Of a stretch of DNA of 7,676 nt, positions 1 through 6,448 are shown piece after piece. The position numbers and the translations under genes were made by a program. The notes under the pieces were generated by a model that searched no databases, had not been told where the DNA came from, and saw only the letters and a program-made list of their open reading frames with translations. Source of the DNA: an uncultured Bacillota bacterium. Lineage in GTDB: Bacteria > Bacillota > Clostridia > Christensenellales > UBA1242. Each line of letters starts with the position of its first letter. Within the stretch, counting starts at the first letter, position 1. The stretch covers positions 1-7,676 of the forward strand of contig USKO01000026.1 in assembly GCA_900555365.1 (NCBI GenBank), read 5' to 3'.

Positions 1-101
1 ACAAGCATAAATGTGATCAGCTTTGATCCTAAATTGCCTATCGCATAAATGCCTATATCCTTTAAGAATTTATCTATCCGGTTTTGGGTATTGCCTTTCA
101 A
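1..101 (-). CDS. N-terminal fragment of a putative oligosaccharide flippase (MATE/Wzx-like), runs off the left edge
   Basis: Reading the minus strand from a TTG at 101-99 gives 33 codons open to the window edge. After a short basic start the peptide contains KDIGIYAIGNLGSKLITF. This resembles the N-terminus of polysaccharide-biosynthesis flippases, in which a short cytoplasmic 'KKFLKNxxxYxxGNxxSK' leads into the first membrane helix. These proteins move lipid-linked sugar repeat units across the inner membrane. An in-frame TAA lies just upstream (minus strand, about 116-118) and no ATG or GTG lies between it and the motif, so TTG is the best start; no good ribosome-binding site precedes it. 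It is divergent from prfB. The family call rests on about 30 residues, so it is tentative; a decayed fragment is the alternative. Confidence 0.5.
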   Translation of the reverse strand, partial: MKGNTQNRIDKFLKDIGIYAIGNLGSKLITFML

Positions 102-131
102 TATCGTTTCGATGGTTTATTTACAAAAATA

Positions 132-160
132 TTGATTTTAAAATTTAATTTTGCTACAAT
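132..160 (+). promoter_or_regulatory. Sigma-A promoter of prfB with extended -10
   Basis: TTGATT at 132-137 and TACAAT at 155-160 are separated by 17 bases. TG at 152-153 makes an extended -10 (TGCTACAAT). Transcription is predicted to start near 167, leaving a leader of about 13 bases that contains the GGAGG at 170-174. Confidence 0.75.
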
Positions 161-179
161 TAATCTATTGGAGGAAATT

Positions 180-1278
180 ATGATTTTAGATAATGTAAAA
201 GAGAGGGTAGCTGCAGCAAAAGAAGAGATGACCTTTATTAAGGAGTGTCTTTGACCCCGAGAAATTAAAAAAAGATTTAGAAAAATATAAATCTATGCAA
301 CTTGAAAGTGATTTTTATCTTGACAGTAAAAAGGTGCACGAAGTTGGTAAAAATATAAAAATTTGCGAAGAAAAACTAGATTTGATTAAAAATTTAGAGG
401 GGCAAATTGATGATATGCTTGTCCTTATTGCGCTTAGCGAGGAGGTTGGAACTGGAGAGCTTGACGGCGAGATTGAAAATGGGCTACATAAGCTTGAAAG
501 TGACATTGCAAACGCAAAAATTCAAACCTTGCTATCTGGCAAATATGACAGTCTTGACGCAATCATGACAATACATGCAGGAGCTGGTGGAACAGAGGCT
601 CAAGACTGGAGCGAGATGCTCTTTAGAATGTATAAAATGTATGCCGAGAGAGCTGGATTCAAGCTTAGAGTGCTTGATGTTTTAAATGGCGACGAGGCTG
701 GAATTAAATCGATAACTTTTGAAGTAAATGGGTTAAACGCTTACGGTTTTTTAAAGGCTGAAAAAGGGGTGCACAGATTGGTGCGAATTTCGCCATTTGA
801 CTCAAATGCAAGAAGACACACCTCATTTGCAAGCGTTGAAGTTATGCCAAAGCTTGAAGAAAGTCCAGATATTGAAATAAGACCAGAAGATCTTAAAATT
901 GACACCTATCGCTCAAGCGGCGCGGGCGGACAACATGTAAATAAAACTGAAAGTGCAGTTAGAATAACTCACATCCCAACAGGTCTTGTGACTTCTTGTC
1001 AGGTTGAGCGTAGCCAAGTTCAAAACAAGGAAGTGGCTATGCAGATGCTTTACTCACTACTTGCCGAGCGCCAGGAGAGAGAAGAGATGGAAAAACTTGC
1101 CAAGATCAGAGGCGACATTAAAAAAATCGAGTGGGGAAGTCAAATACGAAGCTATGTATTTTGTCCTTACACTCTTGTCAAAGATCATAGAACAGGATAT
1201 GAAGATAGTAACATTCAATCTGTTATGGATGGAAATATACAAGAATTTATAAATGACTATCTTAAAAAAAGCCAATAA
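180..1278 (+). CDS. prfB: Peptide chain release factor 2, made by programmed +1 frameshift
   Basis: RF2 recognises UGA and UAA in the ribosomal A site and triggers hydrolysis of peptidyl-tRNA. The reading frame opens at ATG 180, five bases after GGAGG (170-174), and reaches an in-frame TGA at 252-254. Skipping T252 continues the frame to TAA 1276-1278, giving 365 residues, the same length as E. coli RF2. The stop-recognition tripeptide SPF is at residues 204-206 and the catalytic GGQ at 249-251, within one residue of the E. coli positions. The N-terminal part is a charged helical domain. The frame that starts at the internal ATG 295 lacks the first 38 residues and is not the true start. The gene has its own promoter. 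I see no clear hairpin terminator after the stop. Confidence 0.97.
240..255 (+). promoter_or_regulatory. RF2 programmed +1 frameshift site
   Basis: The Shine-Dalgarno-like AAGGAG (240-245) lies three bases before CTT (249-251), followed by TGA C (252-255). This is the classical arrangement: the internal Shine-Dalgarno, a three-base spacer, a slippery CUU, and a UGA with a weak C context. When RF2 is scarce, the CUU-decoding tRNA slips to UUU and translation continues in frame +1. Downstream the frame reads DPEKLKKDLEKY, typical of the RF2 start region. The site provides negative feedback on RF2 level. Confidence 0.95.
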
Positions 1279-1386
1279 AAAGCCTAAAAAATAAAAATGC
1301 TAATCATGCGATGTTAAAATTTAGATAAAATATAAAATTGATGCGAATTTGCACGCTAATGACTTTTGAACAAACATGCTCGTGTT

Positions 1387-1421
1387 TCAGCAAGCTTTGA
1401 CAGCTTTAAAAAGCTTACTGA
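1387..1421 (+). other. Intergenic hairpin between prfB and tsaD
   Basis: TCAGCAAGCTTT (1387-1398) pairs with AAAGCTTACTGA (1410-1421) over 12 positions with one C-A mismatch, around an 11-base loop. No T-tract follows on either strand, so it does not look like an intrinsic terminator. It lies just upstream of the tsaD promoter. Its role is unknown. Confidence 0.45.
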
Positions 1422-1433
1422 CGATAAAAAATT

Positions 1434-1461
1434 TTGAAATTAAATACAATTTGGATATAAT
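1434..1461 (+). promoter_or_regulatory. Promoter of the tsaD block; start predicted at the ATG itself
   Basis: TTGAAA (1434-1439) and a perfect TATAAT (1456-1461) are 16 bases apart. Six bases after the -10 comes A1468, the first base of the tsaD ATG, so the predicted transcript is leaderless. No GGAGG-type site lies upstream of that ATG. Confidence 0.65.
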
Positions 1462-1467
1462 GAAATT

Positions 1468-2526
1468 ATGAATTACAGTGAAAGAATGAGTTTAAAGTAT
1501 GACAGTTTGCGTCATAAAAAAGATGTAGTTATTCTCTCCATTGAGTCCTCTTGTGATGAAACAAGTGTGGCTATTGTTAAAAATGGGCGAGAAGTTTTGT
1601 CAAATATTATTGCATCTCAAATTGATATCCATAGACGATTTGGCGGCGTTGTACCAGAAGTTGCGTCGAGAAATCACATTATGGCTATATCAAATGTCTA
1701 TAAAGAAGCGCTAGATGAGGCAAATATAGGCAAAGATGATATAGATGCTATTGCCGTCACATATGGAGCGGGACTAATGGGAGCACTACTTGTGGGAGTA
1801 AATTTTGCAAAAGCGCTTGCCTATAGACTTGACAAGCCTCTTATTGCTGTCAGTCATGTGGAGGGACATATCGCAGCAAATTATATCTCTCATATCGAGC
1901 TTCAGCCGCCATTTGTTTGTCTTATGGTAAGCGGTGGTCATACTGCAATCCTTAAAATTGAAGACTATAACAAAAAGACTTTGCTTGGGACTACTGTCGA
2001 TGATGCTGCAGGTGAAGCTTTTGACAAGGTCGCAAGAGTGCTTGGTCTTCCATATCCTGGCGGCCCAGAAATTGACAAATTGGCAAAAGATGGAAGTAAT
2101 TCGATAAATTTCACCGTTTCTAAAAGTCTAAAAAACACCTTTAATTTTTCTTTCAGCGGCATCAAGACTGAAGTTGTCAATTTGGTGCACAATCTCTCGC
2201 AAAGAGGAGAAGAGGTCAATAAGGCCGATATTGCACGGTCATTTGAAGAGTGTGTGACGGATGAGCTTGTAATGAAAGCGGTAAAAGCCTGTCAAGAGTG
2301 CAATTTAAAAAAACTTGTTGTTGCGGGAGGAGTAGGAGCCAACAGTCTTCTTAAAGAAAAGCTTGCATATGTATGCAAGCAAAATGATATACAATTCTTT
2401 GCCCCTGTACTTAAATATTGCACCGATAACGCAGCAATGATTGGAAGTGCGGCTTACTTCATGTTAAAAGATGGGCTTGGTCTTGCGCCGCTTTCACTTA
2501 CCGCAAAACCTAATGTGGAGCTTTAA
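1468..2526 (+). CDS. tsaD: tRNA N6-adenosine threonylcarbamoyltransferase TsaD
   Basis: TsaD (Kae1/YgjD/Gcp) transfers the threonylcarbamoyl group from threonylcarbamoyl-AMP to A37 of ANN-decoding tRNAs, forming t6A together with TsaB and TsaE in the cytoplasm. The 352-residue protein has the family's ASKHA fold signatures: IESSCDET at about 25-32, the metal-binding His pair H130 and H134 in SHVEGH, VSGGHT at 154-159, GEAFDKVARVLGLPYPGGP at 182-200, FSFSGIKTE at 227-235, and CTDNAAMIG at 318-326, where D320 is the expected metal-ligand aspartate. The N-terminus extends about 18 residues before the conserved core. ATG 1468 is the first in-frame start but has no ribosome-binding site; ATG 1486 is the alternative. 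The stop abuts the next gene. Confidence 0.96.
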   Translation: MNYSERMSLKYDSLRHKKDVVILSIESSCDETSVAIVKNGREVLSNIIASQIDIHRRFGGVVPEVASRNHIMAISNVYKEALDEANIGKDDIDAIAVTYGAGLMGALLVGVNFAKALAYRLDKPLIAVSHVEGHIAANYISHIELQPPFVCLMVSGGHTAILKIEDYNKKTLLGTTVDDAAGEAFDKVARVLGLPYPGGPEIDKLAKDGSNSINFTVSKSLKNTFNFSFSGIKTEVVNLVHNLSQRGEEVNKADIARSFEECVTDELVMKAVKACQECNLKKLVVAGGVGANSLLKEKLAYVCKQNDIQFFAPVLKYCTDNAAMIGSAAYFMLKDGLGLAPLSLTAKPNVEL

Positions 2527-2529
2527 ATG
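2515..2529 (+). promoter_or_regulatory. Ribosome-binding site inside the end of tsaD, coupling it to pnuC
   Basis: GTGGAG (2515-2520), within the last tsaD codons, precedes the ATG at 2527 by six bases. The tsaD stop TAA (2524-2526) and the next ATG are directly adjacent (TAAATG), so translational coupling is likely. This supports ATG 2527 as the start. Confidence 0.7.
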
Positions 2530-3339
2530 GAAAAGATTAAAGGCTTTTTTAAAGAATTGACGATTTTAGATTATATTATTTATATAACTAGCCTTTTAGG
2601 CGTGATTATATCATCAATAATCGTCAAAAGCTCGCCCCTTACAATAATTTATTGTATAGTTGGGATTTTTTATATTCGTTTAATGGCAAGGCAATATAAA
2701 ATAAGCGTATTTTTGGGAATAATATATGTCGGAATTTATATCGCACAATCTGCAATTTATCACAACTGGGGCGAAGTAATAATTTATGGAGCAATTTCCT
2801 TGCCAATACTGATAATATCAAATTTTGCTTGGTTTACAGAAAAAAATAAAAATACATCTAAGATTTCAAACAAGCCTATAAGCGGCAAGGAATGGCTAAT
2901 ATTAACTATGGCCAGTTTAGCAATTTCTGTTGGAGCATATTTCCTTTTAGATTTTTTTGACACGCCATCTCTTATTGTTGCCACTATTTCATTTTTAGTA
3001 GGACTCATTGGCAATTATTTGATTTTACGACAAGATGGTAAAATGTTTTTCTTTTTTATCGCTCTAAATATTCTGCAGATTATAATATGGATTTTGCCTG
3101 TTGCAAAAGGAGAAAGCGGAGCAAGTATTGAAATATTGCCCATGATAATAACGCTTGCAGCAGCATTAATATCAAATATTCAAGGAGCAATTCAATGGCT
3201 TAAAAAGCCACAGGATAGTGCCCAGAAAGCTAAAAATAATGAAAATAACGAGATCATCTCAAATTCAAATGAAGAACAGATAGAAAATATTAATGAGATT
3301 TCTGATATCAATAGGAATAATAAAGATTCAAAAATCTAA
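2527..3339 (+). CDS. pnuC: PnuC-type nicotinamide riboside (vitamin) transporter
   Basis: PnuC proteins are small membrane proteins that let nicotinamide riboside (in some subfamilies thiamine or riboflavin) enter by facilitated diffusion, trapped by phosphorylation inside. The 270 residues hold about seven to eight hydrophobic segments (roughly 13-33, 37-53, 61-78, 82-103, 123-144, 148-167, 173-193, 203-224). The PnuC pattern is visible: a GIIYVGIY helix, then WGEVIIYGAISLP (81-93), and late in the protein YLILRQDGKMFFFFIALNIL with W188, matching the family's 'YLxxRxxxxxWxxWxxxNxxxxxxW' region loosely. A hydrophilic tail of about 45 residues, rich in Asn, Glu and Lys, follows the last helix and is not usual for the family. 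The gene is coupled to tsaD. Substrate is not readable from sequence; no riboswitch is seen. Confidence 0.75.
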   Translation: MEKIKGFFKELTILDYIIYITSLLGVIISSIIVKSSPLTIIYCIVGIFYIRLMARQYKISVFLGIIYVGIYIAQSAIYHNWGEVIIYGAISLPILIISNFAWFTEKNKNTSKISNKPISGKEWLILTMASLAISVGAYFLLDFFDTPSLIVATISFLVGLIGNYLILRQDGKMFFFFIALNILQIIIWILPVAKGESGASIEILPMIITLAAALISNIQGAIQWLKKPQDSAQKAKNNENNEIISNSNEEQIENINEISDINRNNKDSKI

Positions 3340-3353
3340 TTTTAAAGAAGATT

Positions 3354-3367
3354 AGGAGGATAAAGTG
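3354..3367 (+). promoter_or_regulatory. Ribosome-binding site fixing the GTG start of the U32 gene
   Basis: AGGAGG (3354-3359) lies five bases before GTG 3365-3367. This near-perfect site selects a GTG start, and the resulting protein begins MELLAPAGN, the usual start of the U32 family. Confidence 0.85.
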
Positions 3368-4546
3368 GAACTTTTAGCGCCAGCTGGCAATCTTGAAAAA
3401 CTTAAAACAGCACTGCATTTTGGAGCGGATGCTGTGTATTTTTCTGGCAAAAAATTTGGGCTCAGAGCTTTTGCTGGTAATTTTACCGATGAGGAAATTA
3501 AAGAGGCATTTGAATATCTTCATAGCCGTGGCAAAAAGGGATATGTCACAATAAATATAGTTGCAAATGACGAAGATTTTAATGGAATTGATGATTATCT
3601 CAAGCTTTTGGTAAAGGTTAAAGCAGACGGCGTCATTGTGTCAGACCTTGGGCTTATTTCATACATAAGAAAACATTTTCCGCAAATAAATGTGCATGTT
3701 TCAACGCAGGCCAATGTAAACAATTCTCGTGCTGCCATGGTTTATGCTGATATGGGAGTTAAGAGAATTGTACTCGCAAGAGAACTTAGTCTTGATCAAA
3801 TCAAAAATATTCATGCAAATGTAAAGGATGTCGAGCTTGAAGCTTTTGTGCATGGCGCTATGTGTATTTCATATTCAGGACGATGTCTTCTTTCAAATTA
3901 TCTGACAGGAAGAGATAGCAATCGCGGCGCATGCGTTCAAGCTTGCAGGTGGAAATATTATATTAGAGAAGAGAGTAGACAAGACCTGCTGCCCATTGAA
4001 GAGGATGAGCGAGGAACATATATTTTAAATTCTAAAGATCTATGCCTTATTGATCACTTAAACGAATTAATTGATGCGGACGTGGCGAGTTTCAAAATAG
4101 AGGGAAGAATGAAATCTGACTATTATGTAGCCAGTGTCGTCAATGCATACAGAAGGGCGCTCGATGGTTTTAAGGATTATGACATTCTTCACAGCGAGCT
4201 AGAAAAAACTAGTCATAGAAGATATACAACTGGGTTTATGTTCAAAAGCAGTGACAAGGAATATTTAGAAGATTCGATGCCCGTTCAAACTTATATTTTT
4301 GTCGCCAAGGTTGTAGAAGAGGAAAAAAATGGGCGTGTTAGACTTGAAATGCGCAACCGTTTTAAAGAGGGTGATGTTTTAGAGATACTTTCGCCAGGCG
4401 ATGATTTTTTAAAAACGCTAAAAATTCAAAATATTACTGATGAAAAAGGTGAAAGGCTAGAGGATGTAAAACGCGTTCAACAGATTGTTGAAGTAGATTG
4501 CCCTTATCATTTAAAAAAAGGCGATATTCTTAGAATTGAAAAGTAA
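3365..4546 (+). CDS. trhP: U32 family protein, TrhP-like tRNA 5-hydroxyuridine synthesis protein
   Basis: U32 proteins were once called collagenase-like peptidases (PrtC). The TrhP/YegQ branch, including B. subtilis YrrN and YrrO, is now known to be needed for 5-hydroxyuridine at tRNA wobble U34, using prephenate and an iron-sulfur centre. The 393 residues open with ELLAPAGN (2-9), the family's N-terminal mark, and carry the U32 signature EAFVHGAMCISYSGRCLLS at 159-177. Cysteines 167, 174, 190 and 194 are candidate cluster ligands. FKIEGRMKS (243-251) and a C-terminal beta-rich region with KKGD near the end are also typical. The protein is shorter than E. coli YegQ. It lies 25 bases after pnuC and likely shares the tsaD transcript. 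Family is certain; TrhP function versus another U32 role is inferred. Confidence 0.85.
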   Translation: MELLAPAGNLEKLKTALHFGADAVYFSGKKFGLRAFAGNFTDEEIKEAFEYLHSRGKKGYVTINIVANDEDFNGIDDYLKLLVKVKADGVIVSDLGLISYIRKHFPQINVHVSTQANVNNSRAAMVYADMGVKRIVLARELSLDQIKNIHANVKDVELEAFVHGAMCISYSGRCLLSNYLTGRDSNRGACVQACRWKYYIREESRQDLLPIEEDERGTYILNSKDLCLIDHLNELIDADVASFKIEGRMKSDYYVASVVNAYRRALDGFKDYDILHSELEKTSHRRYTTGFMFKSSDKEYLEDSMPVQTYIFVAKVVEEEKNGRVRLEMRNRFKEGDVLEILSPGDDFLKTLKIQNITDEKGERLEDVKRVQQIVEVDCPYHLKKGDILRIEK

Positions 4547-4593
4547 TACAAAAAGTAGAAAAATAAAAATTGGAGTTATTAAGAAAAATATAA

Positions 4594-4678
4594 ACTATGT
4601 GATGCTAAAAATTTAAACAAGTTAAGTTTTAATTTTGCTAAACGCAAAATACACAATAAATTGTGTTCATCACATAGT
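4594..4678. other. Structured intergenic element closed by an 11-bp perfect stem
   Basis: ACTATGTGATG (4594-4604) is perfectly complementary to CATCACATAGT (4668-4678). Inside are a 7-bp hairpin (ATTTTGC 4632-4638 with GCAAAAT 4644-4650) and a 6-bp hairpin (ACACAA 4651-4656 with TTGTGT 4661-4666). A further AT-rich stem (4608-4618 with 4626-4636, one mismatch) competes with the first of these. The overall form is a multibranched fold. On the minus strand the closing stem is followed by a T-rich run, so it could end a minus-strand transcript there. It does not match a tRNA or any riboswitch I recognise. Confidence 0.5.
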
Positions 4679-4688
4679 GTGTATAACC

Positions 4689-4725
4689 ATCAGCCTCACT
4701 CTTGCAAGCAAGTTCGGCTTCTGAT
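4689..4725. other. Second intergenic hairpin upstream of the rfbA-like gene
   Basis: ATCAG (4689-4693) pairs with CTGAT (4721-4725). CC (4694-4695) can pair with GG (4716-4717), and CTTG (4701-4704) with CAAG (4709-4712). The result is a bulged, extended hairpin directly after the multibranched element. It lies upstream of the promoter at 4782, so it is not part of the predicted rfbA leader. Confidence 0.35.
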
Positions 4726-4781
4726 AATATAAATTTCGGCATATAAATCATTTTATTTTAGAGGGGAAGTGTAAAAAATAA

Positions 4782-4811
4782 TTGACGAGCGGCGATTAAT
4801 TTTAATATAAT
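4782..4811 (+). promoter_or_regulatory. Sigma-A promoter of the rfbA-like gene
   Basis: TTGACG (4782-4787) and TATAAT (4806-4811) are 18 bases apart. The predicted start is near 4818, giving a leader of about 14 bases that holds GGAGG at 4823-4827. Confidence 0.75.
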
Positions 4812-4831
4812 AATTGTACTTTGGAGGAATT

Positions 4832-5695
4832 GTGAAAGGAGTTATTTTAACCGCGGGCAAAGCTACAAGGCTTAGACCTGCTACACTTGCAATCGGGAAG
4901 GTGAATTTACCTATATATGATAAACCTATGATATTTTACTCGGTAAGCGTGATGATAGAGAGCGGCATTAGAGATATCTACATAGTTTGTAATGATAGAG
5001 ATGTTGCTATTTTTAAAGAGCTACTAAAAGATAAATATGACAAATTTGGCGTGCATATAAATTTTGTTGTTGAAAATAGGACTTTAGGCTCGGCATTCGC
5101 ACTTAATGCAACTAAAGACTATTGCGACGATGATGATATCTTACTTATGTTTGGCGACAATATCTTCATAGATTCGTCGCTATCTCAAAACATACAAAAT
5201 GCCTATAAAGAGCTGGAGGGTGTTTCTGTTTTTGGTCTTAAAGTTTCAGATCCAGAAAGATATGGAGTGGTGGAAAAAGATAAAAATGGCAATATACTTT
5301 CAATAGAAGAAAAGCCAAAGGTTGCTAAAAGCAATCTCGTAATCATAGGATTAATGCTGCTGAAAAAAGGAGTCTTTGATTATATAGATCGGCTTTCGCC
5401 TTCTGCTCGAGGGGAATATGAAACCACAGATATGATCAATCTTTATCTAAGTGAAGGCAAAGCAAAAGTTGTAGAGCTGCCAGATAGCTGTCAGTGGCTT
5501 GACACAGGCACTCATGATAGTATGCTTGAGGCGAGCGAGGCAGTTAGAACTTTTCAAATGAAAAATAGCTTAATAGGTAGCATAGAAGTTGCACTTTATA
5601 GAAGAGGGCTAATAAGCAAAGAAGATTTTTTAGACTTAATTAAAATTTACACAAAAGACTATCAAGAAAAACTTATAAAAACAATTGAAATATAA
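4832..5695 (+). CDS. rfbA: RfbA/RmlA-like sugar-1-phosphate nucleotidyltransferase
   Basis: RmlA enzymes join glucose-1-phosphate and dTTP to make dTDP-glucose for rhamnose and other surface sugars. The GTG at 4832, four bases after GGAGG (4823-4827), gives 287 residues, close to the 293 of E. coli RfbA; an in-frame TTG at 4814 lies upstream of the ribosome-binding site and is rejected. Visible marks are the nucleotide loop TAGKATRLRP (7-16), NLPIYDKPMI (25-34), the metal aspartate D109 in FGDNIF, RYGVVE (143-148), EEKP (159-162), GEYETTD (194-200) and WLDTGTHDSMLEASE (222-236) with D224. The C-terminal part resembles the RfbA tail. The loop has Ala where many relatives have Gly (residues 8 and 11). 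No rfbB, rfbC or rfbD lies nearby, so the exact sugar and nucleotide are uncertain. Confidence 0.88.
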   Translation: MKGVILTAGKATRLRPATLAIGKVNLPIYDKPMIFYSVSVMIESGIRDIYIVCNDRDVAIFKELLKDKYDKFGVHINFVVENRTLGSAFALNATKDYCDDDDILLMFGDNIFIDSSLSQNIQNAYKELEGVSVFGLKVSDPERYGVVEKDKNGNILSIEEKPKVAKSNLVIIGLMLLKKGVFDYIDRLSPSARGEYETTDMINLYLSEGKAKVVELPDSCQWLDTGTHDSMLEASEAVRTFQMKNSLIGSIEVALYRRGLISKEDFLDLIKIYTKDYQEKLIKTIEI

Positions 5696-5805
5696 ACGAT
5701 TCTTTTAAAGCATAAAAACTTAAAAAATAGAAAAACACGCTTATCAATGAGTACTCAAGCCCAAGTCAGGAGTTAAATATTCTAATTGATATTAAAAAAG
5801 TTTAA

Positions 5806-6120
5806 ATTATTGTAACTGTTCCTCTTAAAAATGTTGAAGATGTTAGAAAAGCTATGTGTGAGGCAGGCGCTGGAGTAATTGGAAATTATTCTTTTTGTAC
5901 AACAGCAACAAAAAGTATAGGAACATTTATCCCAAATGAAAACGCAAAACCGCATATAGGTAAAAAAGGCAAACTTGAATTTGTTAAAGAAGACAAATTA
6001 GAGGCAGTGTGCGATTTGTCAAATGTTAAGCAAGTTATTACAAAAATAAGAGAAGTCCACCCTTATGAAGAGCCAACTATTGATATTGTGCCATTGTTAG
6101 ATGAAGAAATTTTTAATTAA
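5806..6120 (+). pseudogene. YqfO/NIF3-insert-like (COG3323, CutA1/PII-fold) gene with broken 5' end
   Basis: The frame encodes IIVTVPLKNVEDVRKAM, then GAGVIGNYSFC, GTFIPNENAKPHIG and a closing HPYEEPTIDIVPL. This is the whole small PII/CutA-like domain found inserted in NIF3/YqfO proteins and also as stand-alone proteins of about 100 residues. Its function is unclear in general; metal or small-ligand binding has been suggested for the wider group. Homology begins at 5806, directly after an in-frame TAA (5803-5805), with no ATG, GTG or TTG between. CAGGAG at 5767-5772 is six bases before an in-frame ATT (5779), which may mark the ancestral start. The first usable start, ATG 5854, gives 88 residues but drops the first beta strand and part of helix 1. 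Start loss plus nonsense mutation is my preferred reading; a rare ATT start at 5806 or 5809 is the alternative. Confidence 0.7.
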
Positions 6121-6197
6121 TGAAGGCACAAGAGAAAAATCCAGACGAATATATTGTCAGGTACACTCCACCCAAACAGACGAGTTCGTTTGAATAA
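6120..6197 (+). CDS. Possible 25-residue ORF coupled to the YqfO-like frame
   Basis: An ATG at 6120-6122 shares its A with the preceding TAA stop and opens a 25-codon frame (MKAQEKNPDEYIVRYTPP near its start) ending at TAA 6195-6197. It lies just before the terminator at 6203, so it would be on the same transcript. I do not recognise it. The peptide composition looks protein-like, but the ORF is too short to be convincing and has no strong ribosome-binding site of its own. Confidence 0.2.
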   Translation: MKAQEKNPDEYIVRYTPPKQTSSFE

Positions 6198-6202
6198 AAT
6201 AG

Positions 6203-6246
6203 GAGAGTCAGAAGAAATTCTGGCTCTTATTTATTGTATTTTTTCG
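6203..6246 (+). terminator. Intrinsic terminator after the YqfO-like gene
   Basis: AGAGTCAGAA (6204-6213) pairs with TTCTGGCTCT (6218-6227) over ten positions (one G-U) around a GAAA loop. A T-rich tail follows, including six or more T's near 6239-6244. Confidence 0.8.
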
Positions 6247-6285
6247 ACCATGCACTCTTTGATGGTTTTGGGCGGAACAAAACAA

Positions 6286-6324
6286 AAAAGAGTGCTAGAA
6301 GCAATTTGCCGATAACACTCTTTT
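6286..6324 (-). terminator. Hairpin that could terminate the minus-strand S51 transcript
   Basis: AAAAGAGTG (6286-6294) is perfectly complementary to CACTCTTTT (6316-6324) with a 21-base loop. On the minus strand the stem runs into CTTTTTTGTTTTG, a good T-tract. On the plus strand the tail is poorer (TTTTATCTATT). It lies about 300 bases past the S51 stop, rather far, and the long loop lowers confidence. Confidence 0.4.
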
Positions 6325-6419
6325 ATCTATTATATAATAATTATATTATTTCTTTGTTTGTGTTGAAAGATACTACTTTCGAAAGAAATTTAAATAAAGA
6401 AAAGTTTTCTTTGCTTAAT

Positions 6420-6448
6420 AGAAGTAAGTTTTTGCTTGCTTCTTTTTT
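6420..6448 (+). terminator. Plus-strand intrinsic terminator-like hairpin
   Basis: AGAAGTAAG (6420-6428) pairs with CTTGCTTCT (6435-6443), one G-U, six-base loop, followed by T's through 6448. It faces the plus strand, yet no plus-strand gene lies between it and the terminator at 6203, so it may end a small RNA or catch read-through. Confidence 0.6.

Noticed and set aside
4594..4678. tRNA-like cloverleaf
   Set aside because: The closing stem is 11 bp rather than 7, there is no T-arm consensus or D-loop, and two internal stems compete for the same bases.
4814..4831. Upstream TTG start for the rfbA-like gene
   Set aside because: It lies before the GGAGG at 4823-4827 and before the predicted transcription start; the family N-terminus begins at GTG 4832.
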